NCBI GenBank assembly: GCA_904502075.1 | Contig: CAJGDL010000071.1 | Location: forward strand, 1 to 8,996 | DNA length: 8,996 nucleotides | Reading direction: 5' to 3' | Origin: an uncultured Alistipes sp. | GTDB lineage: Bacteria > Bacteroidota > Bacteroidia > Bacteroidales > Rikenellaceae | In this document: positions 4,309 to 8,996 of the stretch, piece by piece | Layout of the letters: the number at the start of each line of letters is the position of its first letter | Position numbering within the stretch: position 1 is the first letter of the stretch | Program-made: the position numbers and the translations under genes | Notes under the pieces: generated by a model | What the model was told of the DNA's origin: nothing | Databases searched by the model: none | What the model saw: only the letters and a program-made list of their open reading frames with translations

Positions 4309-7218
4309 TTAGAAGCGGGGGTGGTGTCCCATGCCGGGGCGCATCATGCCACCGCTGCGCGTACCGCTCATCCCCTCGTAGTCCTCGATATTCTTCGAGC
4401 CCTTCTTGCCGAAGTTACGCAGGTTGAAGACCAGGTTAACCATGTAGTAGCGACCGATCACACTGTTCGTGGCGTTCTGTACCCAACCCGAACCCGTCGT
4501 GCGCGAGAAGGCCGTATTTTGGTTCAGCAGGTCGTTCACACCGATCTGCACCTCGGCACGCTGGCTCTTGAGGAACTTCTTGCCCAGGTAGAGATTGCAG
4601 AGGAGGAAATCCTCGTTGTAGTCGTTCGTAATACCCTTATACTGGCTGTAAGCCGCACTTGCCGTGAGGGTGAAACCCTTCCAGAAGGTCCACTTCAGGT
4701 TGGCCGAGGCCGTGTGGCTGAAGTACTCGTTGTTGCCCGCCTTGGCCAGCACCTCGAGCGAGTTCTTGGCCACGTTGTAGGCTCCGTACCACGAGAGGGT
4801 GAAATCGACATGCTCCGAGATGTTGCTACCCAGCGTGAAGTTGGCATCGTAGCCCATGTTCGAGGCATCGTTGCGCTCACCGTTCATTCGGCTCGGCGTG
4901 GTCGAGTAGTTCACACCGGCCATCATGTTGAGGTTACACTTCATGAAGTTGAGCGGCAGACCGTAACTCAGGTGGGTACGCAACCACCAGTAGCCGTCCA
5001 TGTTCACCGGCTCGGAGTACTGCAAGGGGTGGTAGGTGGCCCCATCGACCGTGATCTCCTTGCCGTAGTCCACATTCGTGGCGATGTAGTCCGAGGTGTT
5101 GGTCATCATGGCCATCCACATGAAGGTGCGCCCCTTCTCGATATTGGAGTTCACATAGTGGAAACGCACATTGTGCGAGTAGGAGGGGTCGAGGTTGGGG
5201 TTACCCTTCGAGATGTACTGCGGATTCGAGAGGTTGTAGACATCCTGCAGGTTGGCCACATCGGGCTCCTGGGTGCGCGAGTTCACAAACAGACGAATCG
5301 AGTTCTGCGGGTTGAACTGCATGTTGAGCATCAGGAAGTAGGTAAAGTGGTTGTAGGCGTGTTTCATGAAGCTCGTCGAGGGGTAGATCATCTCCCCCTC
5401 CAACTCCGAACGCTGGTAGTAGAAGTTGGCCACCAGGGTGTTGCGCTCCTTGGCCCAGCGGAAACCGGGGCCCACCTGATGCGAGGTATAGGTACTCGAA
5501 TAACTGTTCGAGAGCGAGGGGTTCAGCGCAAAGATCAACCCCTCGGGGAGCGTTTGCTCGGTGTAGGAGCGACGATCGGTCTCCTCCTGCTCGTAGTTGA
5601 AGCGATACTGCAGACTCACCTGGGCGAACTTCGACACGGGCTCCGTGTAGGTGAAGTTGCCGCGCAAGTCGAGGCCCGATGTAGGGGCCGTAATTCGCTG
5701 GTAGAGCAGGTCGAGGGCCGGATAGGGGTAGGGTGCCACCGCCTCGGGATCGTAGGGGGCGGCATCGGCGCGGTTGGCCCAGCTCTCCGACGAGCGATCC
5801 GAATCCTTGTAACGCACATTGCCATCGAGCGTGATGGTACGACCCGCCTTGCCCAACTTGGCACGATACTGCAAGAACTCGTTGAAGTTGAAACCTCCAG
5901 ACTCCGAGAGGCTCTTGTCGTAGAGGTGCGAATAGCCGCTCTGACCCCACTGATAGCCCTCCTTCAGGCTCATCGGGTCGTTCGACTGGTAACTGATCCA
6001 GGTACGCGACATAAGCGACTGATTGGGCGAGATCTTCCACTCCAAACGGGCATTGAAACGGTGGTTCATGTTGGTCGTCTGGGAGTTGCCCACCTCCGTA
6101 AGGGTATCGCGCTGCAAGATCTGCTCCTCGTCGATCGTGGCATAGAACTCCGACCAACGATCGCGCGTGGAGTGGTTCACCGTATGGGTGTGGTTGAAGA
6201 AGTAACTACCCTGGAAGGTAACCTGGTTCTCCTTGCCCCACACATCGGAGTAGTTCAAGCCGATGGCATTGACCTTGGCCACACCGGGTTGCGGGCGCAC
6301 CATGTAGGCTCCGGCACCGCGACCGCGGCCACCACCACCTCCATTCACGCCCAAGATATCCTCGAACGAGAAGTTCTGCTGGTTGACATTGTTGAACAGC
6401 GCGATGACCGACACACGGCTGTCGCCATTGAAGATATTGACATTGCCACCGGCCAGGTAACGGAACTCCTCCTGCTCGAAGTCGTAACCGCCTCCGGCAT
6501 AGATCTTTCCGAACTGACCCTGACGCATATTCGAGTGGGTGACGATGTTGAGTGCCTTGTAACCCTCGCCATCGTCCATGCCCGAGAACTCGGCCTGATC
6601 CGAGAGTTTGTTGAAGACCTCCACACGATCCACCGCCTCGGCCGGCAACGACTTGATGGCCGTCGTCACATCCTCGCCGAAGAACTCCTTGCCATCGACA
6701 AAGATCTTCTTCACCGACTCGCCCTGCACCTCCACCGACCCGTTGTTGAGCGTGATACCGGGCATCTTCTTCAAGAGGCCCTCCACATCGGCATCGGCCG
6801 CCACTTTGAAGGCCGCGGCATTGTAACTGAGCGTGTCGCCCTTCTGCGAGGTGCGCAACGCCTGCACCTCCTTGACCACCGCCTCGATCTGCTGGGCCGA
6901 AGGGCTCAACTCAATACGCCCCAGGTTGTGGTTCGCCGCATCCACCTTGATCTGCTTCTCCACCGTCTCATAACCCAGGAACGAGACCGAAATCGTGTAC
7001 TCGCCATACTTCACCTTCGGCATCGAAAGTTCACCGTTGTAGCCCGAAGTGTAGTGGCTCTTTAGGCTGGCGTTTGCCTTCGAGGTCAGCTCCACGACTG
7101 CCCCCGGCAACCCGGCCTTGGCCTCCGTATCCCATACGGTAGCCTTCACCGTGACGGTTTGTGCGGCAACCGCCCCCGCAACCATGACCCCCAAAAGGGT
7201 CAATATCCATCTCTTCAT
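4309..7218 (-). CDS. Outer-membrane beta-barrel protein with carboxypeptidase-regulatory-like and plug-like domains
   Basis: The 969-residue protein has a signal peptide (MKRWILTLLGVMV..., likely cleaved after AVAA at about 19). A carboxypeptidase-D-regulatory-like Ig fold follows (about 22-105), then a plug-like domain (about 125-228) with FVDGKEFFGED and a large beta-barrel (about 235-936). This order is typical of the Bacteroidetes TonB-receptor-like family with the OMP_b-brl_3 barrel. No SusD partner is adjacent, so it is not a standard glycan-uptake pair. A glycine-rich loop (about 293-303) lies early in the barrel. After the last strand (YYMVNLVFNLRNF) comes a 33-residue tail ending GGMMRPGMGHHPRF, rich in Met, Gly and His. 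Substrate is unknown; binding of a metal or metal-bearing ligand is a guess from the tail. It has its own promoter and terminator. Its neighbours, a Spy-like protein and a LytTR pair, hint at an envelope role. Confidence 0.9.
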   Translation of the reverse strand: MKRWILTLLGVMVAGAVAAQTVTVKATVWDTEAKAGLPGAVVELTSKANASLKSHYTSGYNGELSMPKVKYGEYTISVSFLGYETVEKQIKVDAANHNLGRIELSPSAQQIEAVVKEVQALRTSQKGDTLSYNAAAFKVAADADVEGLLKKMPGITLNNGSVEVQGESVKKIFVDGKEFFGEDVTTAIKSLPAEAVDRVEVFNKLSDQAEFSGMDDGEGYKALNIVTHSNMRQGQFGKIYAGGGYDFEQEEFRYLAGGNVNIFNGDSRVSVIALFNNVNQQNFSFEDILGVNGGGGGRGRGAGAYMVRPQPGVAKVNAIGLNYSDVWGKENQVTFQGSYFFNHTHTVNHSTRDRWSEFYATIDEEQILQRDTLTEVGNSQTTNMNHRFNARLEWKISPNQSLMSRTWISYQSNDPMSLKEGYQWGQSGYSHLYDKSLSESGGFNFNEFLQYRAKLGKAGRTITLDGNVRYKDSDRSSESWANRADAAPYDPEAVAPYPYPALDLLYQRITAPTSGLDLRGNFTYTEPVSKFAQVSLQYRFNYEQEETDRRSYTEQTLPEGLIFALNPSLSNSYSSTYTSHQVGPGFRWAKERNTLVANFYYQRSELEGEMIYPSTSFMKHAYNHFTYFLMLNMQFNPQNSIRLFVNSRTQEPDVANLQDVYNLSNPQYISKGNPNLDPSYSHNVRFHYVNSNIEKGRTFMWMAMMTNTSDYIATNVDYGKEITVDGATYHPLQYSEPVNMDGYWWLRTHLSYGLPLNFMKCNLNMMAGVNYSTTPSRMNGERNDASNMGYDANFTLGSNISEHVDFTLSWYGAYNVAKNSLEVLAKAGNNEYFSHTASANLKWTFWKGFTLTASAAYSQYKGITNDYNEDFLLCNLYLGKKFLKSQRAEVQIGVNDLLNQNTAFSRTTGSGWVQNATNSVIGRYYMVNLVFNLRNFGKKGSKNIEDYEGMSGTRSGGMMRPGMGHHPRF

Positions 7219-7235
7219 CTGAAAGTTTTACTTAA

Positions 7236-7269
7236 TTATTTCCAACTAATTCTGTTATTTCCAACTAAT
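7236..7269. repeat. Tandem 15-bp repeat in the barrel-gene leader
   Basis: TTATTTCCAACTAAT occurs twice, identically, at 7236-7250 and 7255-7269, a 19-base period. It lies between the -7 element and the ATG, so both copies should be transcribed (about +1 to +33) as AUUAGUUGGAAAUAA units. This could be a DNA operator acting just after the start site, an RNA-level control site, or a chance duplication. Confidence 0.85.
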
Positions 7270-7272
7270 CGG

Positions 7273-7303
7273 CAAAGATAGTGTTTTTTATATTCTACGC
7301 CAA
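7273..7303 (-). promoter_or_regulatory. Bacteroidetes-type promoter of the barrel gene
   Basis: On the minus strand, TTG (7301-7303), a 20-bp spacer and TATCTTTG (7273-7280) match the Bacteroidetes -33/-7 pattern. The inferred start is near 7268, giving a leader of about 50 bases that contains the tandem repeat. The upstream gene's terminator ends only about 10 bases before the TTG, so the barrel gene is transcribed separately. Confidence 0.82.
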
Positions 7304-7312
7304 CTCTTTCGC

Positions 7313-7346
7313 AAAAAAAAGGCGGACCGGCGACTGCCGATCCGCC
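7313..7346 (-). terminator. Strong Rho-independent terminator of the Spy-like gene
   Basis: The arms 7321-7331 and 7336-7346 (GGCGGACCGGC / GCCGATCCGCC) pair over 11 bp with one G-T wobble when read on the minus strand, and the loop has four bases. Eight Ts follow (complement of the A-run 7313-7320). It lies about 145 bases after the Spy-like stop codon, which is unusually far. Confidence 0.92.
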
Positions 7347-7490
7347 GACTGCGACAGCACAAACACTTTAACTTCTTAAGACTTTTCCTACAAGAGAAAA
7401 CGATCTAACTATTCGTCGCAGCGTGTTCGATAATCTCCCGCAGGGAGCATTATCTCCTCAAAATTTATCAACCAATTAGAACTCTTCGGA
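7347..7490 (-). other. Structured 3' region of the Spy-like transcript, possible small RNA
   Basis: This 144-base stretch between the Spy-like stop and its terminator has no open reading frame but can fold. One hairpin pairs GATAATCTCCC (7429-7439) with GGGAGcATTATC (7443-7454) around a three-base loop with one bulged base. A longer-range 7-bp pairing joins CTGCGAC (7349-7355) and GTCGCAG (7415-7421). Neither is followed by a T-run, so neither is a terminator. It may be a structured 3' untranslated region or a 3'-derived small RNA. There is no independent promoter that I trust. Confidence 0.35.
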
Positions 7491-8009
7491 TTACCTCTTT
7501 TTACCACACTCTTTTTTGCTGTCCCCCTTTTTCTTGCAATGCTCCTTTTTGCAACACGCCTTTTGGGGTCCCTTCTTATCGCACGCCCCACGAGCGCATG
7601 TCGAATCGCTCTGCTTCGGGGCTACCCCCTTACAGTGGGGGCCACCCTTGTGATGGTGCGCTCCGGAGCGCATCTGCTGCTGCATCTGCTCCCACTTGGC
7701 AAACTGCTCAGGGGTGAGGATCTGCTTCATCCGCTCCTTGTCTTTTGCCATTTGAGCGGCAAAGGCGGCCTGCTGCTCGACCATACGCTGTGCGCGTTCG
7801 CGATGGAACTGCTCCAACTCGGCACGCTGCTCGGGGCTGAGATCCAACGCCTTGGCCAGGCGCTGCGTGCGCTGTTCCATTTTTTCCGTCGGAGTGGGGG
7901 TGTTGCCATCCCGCTTTCCCACGCCATTCGGGCACTCCTGCGCCCTTACGGCTACGACACTCATCATCACGAAGAGTGCAACGAGCCAACCAATCTTTAC
8001 CTTTTTCAT
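7491..8009 (-). CDS. Spy/DUF4890-like periplasmic protein with Cys/His/Lys-rich tail
   Basis: The 172-residue protein has a signal peptide (MKKVKIGWLVALFVMM..., likely cleavage after VRA at 21-23). C26 is not in a lipobox, so it should be soluble in the periplasm. The helical middle (about 42-113) has two LTPEQ-type motifs, LDLSPEQ (55-61) and ILTPEQ (97-102), as in the Spy/CpxP LTxxQ proteins and the Bacteroidales DUF4890 family, linked to envelope stress and chaperoning. The tail (about 115-172) is unusual: seven cysteines (C126, C138, C143, C152, C153, C158, C168), HHH at 118-120, H125, H157 and many lysines. This looks like a metal-binding or disulfide-forming extension, which is inference. 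I chose the ATG at 8007-8009 because it starts the signal peptide; an extension to 8090 would cross the promoter. It follows the LytTR regulator gene by about 120 bases and has its own promoter. Confidence 0.88.
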   Translation of the reverse strand: MKKVKIGWLVALFVMMSVVAVRAQECPNGVGKRDGNTPTPTEKMEQRTQRLAKALDLSPEQRAELEQFHRERAQRMVEQQAAFAAQMAKDKERMKQILTPEQFAKWEQMQQQMRSGAHHHKGGPHCKGVAPKQSDSTCARGACDKKGPQKACCKKEHCKKKGDSKKECGKKR

Positions 8010-8056
8010 TTTTTGAAAAATTTTAAAAAGTGAATAAATTTGTTGGGTTGTTGATG

Positions 8057-8087
8057 CAAAGATAGAGCCCGAGCGATGCGTACACAA
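8057..8087 (-). promoter_or_regulatory. Bacteroidetes-type promoter of the Spy-like gene
   Basis: On the minus strand, TTG (8085-8087), a 20-bp spacer and TATCTTTG (8057-8064) form a good Bacteroidetes promoter. The inferred start is near 8052, giving an A-rich leader of about 43 bases without a Shine-Dalgarno. A 7-bp inverted repeat overlaps the spacer, and direct repeats lie further upstream. Confidence 0.82.
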
Positions 8088-8096
8088 CACTCGGGC
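8067..8096. promoter_or_regulatory. Inverted repeat over the Spy-like promoter
   Basis: GCCCGAG (8067-8073) and CTCGGGC (8090-8096) are perfect inverted repeats with a 16-base spacer. They bracket the -33 TTG and most of the promoter spacer. It could be an operator for a dimeric regulator. Alternatively it is a weak terminator for the response-regulator gene, whose stop is 34 bases upstream; the minus-strand sequence after it, TCTATCTTTG, is only moderately T-rich. Confidence 0.5.
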
Positions 8097-8113
8097 AAGG
8101 GAAACGGGTGGAA

Positions 8114-8149
8114 TTGGGGGGTGAAGCGACTAATTTGAGGGGTGAATCG
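8114..8149 (-). promoter_or_regulatory. Candidate LytTR operator: 15-bp direct repeats, 21-bp period
   Basis: On the minus strand CGATTCACCCCTCAA (8149-8135) and CGCTTCACCCCCCAA (8128-8114) match at 13 of 15 positions and start exactly 21 bp apart, two helical turns. They lie about 62-97 bp upstream of the inferred Spy-like start. LytTR regulators bind pairs of roughly 10-bp direct repeats spaced about 21 bp apart in such positions. The upstream repeat overlaps the last codons of the regulator gene itself. Binding is inferred. Confidence 0.5.
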
Positions 8150-8909
8150 CCCTCAACCACCGCTTGAATTCGGGGACACGCGCCTTGGAGATAACCAATC
8201 GTTCGGGTAGTTCGACCACCAACGAGAGCGTAAGACGGCTACTAAACCACACCGAAATCTCCTTCACGGCACGACGCGCCACGATAAACTGACGGTTCGC
8301 ACGAAAGAACTCCTGCTCGGGAAGCATGCTCTGCAACGCCTCCAGGGTCTTGTCCAACTGAAACTGACGACCCTTCAAATCGCACGCCACCACCCGCTCA
8401 TCGCGCGTATAAAAATAGGCAATCTCGTCGCGGTGGAGCGGAATGATCTTATCGCGCACCTGCACCAAAAAGGTCTGGGGCATCTCACCCCGTTGCACCT
8501 CGCGGTGGGCCATCTTCCCGAGACGCTCACCATAATCCTTTCGCTCCAACTTCGAGAAGAGTTGCAACTTCTTGAGCGCACGCTCCATGTCGGCCCGCGC
8601 AATCGGCTTCAGCAGGTAGTCGATGCTGTTGACCTTGAAGGCCTCCAGGGCATACTGGTCGTAGGCCGTGGTGAAGATCACCGGAGCCGAGATCTCCACC
8701 TGACGGAAGATGTGAAACGAATCGCCATCGGCCAGGTGGATGTCCATGAAGATCAGATCGGGCATCGGATGCTCCTTGAACCACGCCACGCTCTCTTCGA
8801 CACTCTCCAAAATGGCCTGAACACTCCACTCGGAGCCACACTCCGAAAGGATCGCCTGCAAGTTAAGGGCCGCCGCCGTCTCATCCTCTATGATCAATAC
8901 ACGCATCAT
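8130..8909 (-). CDS. LytTR-family response regulator
   Basis: The 259-residue protein is a two-component response regulator of the LytR/AlgR type. The N-terminal receiver (about 2-120) has the acidic pair E8-D9, the phospho-acceptor D56 in FMDIHLADGD, T80-T81 in FTTAYDQYALEAF, and K101-P102. The C-terminal LytTR DNA-binding domain (about 145-252) includes the typical FFRANRQFIVARRAV stretch at 201-215. It should be phosphorylated by the kinase encoded just upstream and bind direct-repeat DNA sites. Its first ATG overlaps the kinase stop codon (ATGA), showing translational coupling; a second ATG follows immediately. The gene ends in TAG and shares bases with the candidate operator of the Spy-like gene. 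Target genes are unknown; the Spy-like gene is the best local candidate. Confidence 0.95.
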   Translation of the reverse strand: MMRVLIIEDETAAALNLQAILSECGSEWSVQAILESVEESVAWFKEHPMPDLIFMDIHLADGDSFHIFRQVEISAPVIFTTAYDQYALEAFKVNSIDYLLKPIARADMERALKKLQLFSKLERKDYGERLGKMAHREVQRGEMPQTFLVQVRDKIIPLHRDEIAYFYTRDERVVACDLKGRQFQLDKTLEALQSMLPEQEFFRANRQFIVARRAVKEISVWFSSRLTLSLVVELPERLVISKARVPEFKRWLRAIHPSN

Positions 8910-8996
8910 CGTTTCAAGGGTTTTTTCAGGGGAAGACGCACCATAAAGCGCTCCTCGGTCTTAATAATCTCGATCGGATGGCCCGTAATGAGTTCC
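8906..8996 (-). CDS. Sensor histidine kinase, LytS-like (C-terminal fragment at window edge)
   Basis: Reading the minus strand from 8995 gives 29 codons and a TGA at 8908-8906. The peptide begins ELITGHPIEIIKTEERF and ends MVRLPLKKPLKR. The F-x-V-R-L-P-L ending after a short charged strand is typical of the last beta-strand of the ATPase domain of LytS-type kinases that pair with LytTR regulators. The stop overlaps the regulator start by four bases (ATGA), the usual kinase-regulator operon arrangement. The rest, including the sensing region and phospho-accepting His, lies outside the window, so the signal cannot be inferred. It is cut by the window edge, not a broken gene. Confidence 0.85.
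   Translation of the reverse strand, partial: ELITGHPIEIIKTEERFMVRLPLKKPLKR

Noticed and set aside
4321..7065. 914-codon open frame on the plus strand, opposite the barrel gene
   Set aside because: It mirrors the codon structure of the real minus-strand gene. The translation is full of H, V, R and L with no domain, signal peptide or promoter, while the minus frame has a complete, recognisable protein.
7429..7454. Hairpin as the terminator of the Spy-like gene
   Set aside because: No T-run follows it on the minus strand, and a much better terminator lies at 7313-7346.
7491..8090. Longer Spy-like protein starting at 8090
   Set aside because: The extension crosses the -33 and -7 elements and puts 27 unrelated residues before a clear signal peptide.

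Overview
The window looks like a chromosomal segment of a GC-rich, anaerobic gut-type Bacteroidetes (Bacteroidales). Rikenellaceae/Alistipes is my best guess, but that is inference. The support is: promoters of the Bacteroidetes type (TTG, 20-21 bp, TAnnTTTG), A-rich leaders without Shine-Dalgarno sequences, a rubrerythrin, an outer-membrane beta-barrel protein with a carboxypeptidase-regulatory-like N-terminal domain, a DUF4890/Spy-like secreted protein, and a LytS/LytTR-type two-component pair.

Layout, left to right. 1-134: right part of a palindromic interspersed repeat (copy 1). 155-814 (-): terminator and rubrerythrin gene, with its promoter at 867-898. 1050-2405 (-): DcaP-like porin. 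2406-2634: divergent intergenic region. 2635-3813 (+): membrane-anchored metallophosphoesterase whose promoter abuts the ATG, so the mRNA is probably leaderless. 3814-4308: non-coding, holding a long hairpin, a second copy of the palindromic repeat (3989-4248) and a terminator. 4309-7218 (-): large outer-membrane beta-barrel protein. 7219-7490: its promoter, a tandem 15-bp leader repeat, a strong terminator and a structured 3' region belonging to the next gene. 7491-8009 (-): Spy-like periplasmic protein with a Cys/His/Lys-rich tail. 8130-8909 (-): LytTR response regulator. 8906-8996 (-): last 29 codons of its sensor kinase, which continues beyond the window.

The right half may work as one envelope-sensing module: the kinase/LytTR pair is followed by a small secreted metal-ligand-rich protein and then an outer-membrane barrel with a Met/His tail. 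A pair of 15-bp direct repeats with a 21-bp period lies about 65-100 bp upstream of the inferred Spy-like transcription start, the arrangement expected of a LytTR operator. The function of this module and any metal link are inferences. The left half (rubrerythrin, porin, phosphoesterase) looks like ordinary housekeeping genes. I see no mobile-element transposase, CRISPR array, tRNA or rRNA. The clearest unexplained structure is the pair of palindromic repeats, which share a fixed core but carry different hairpin arms, each copy beside the terminator of a minus-strand gene.
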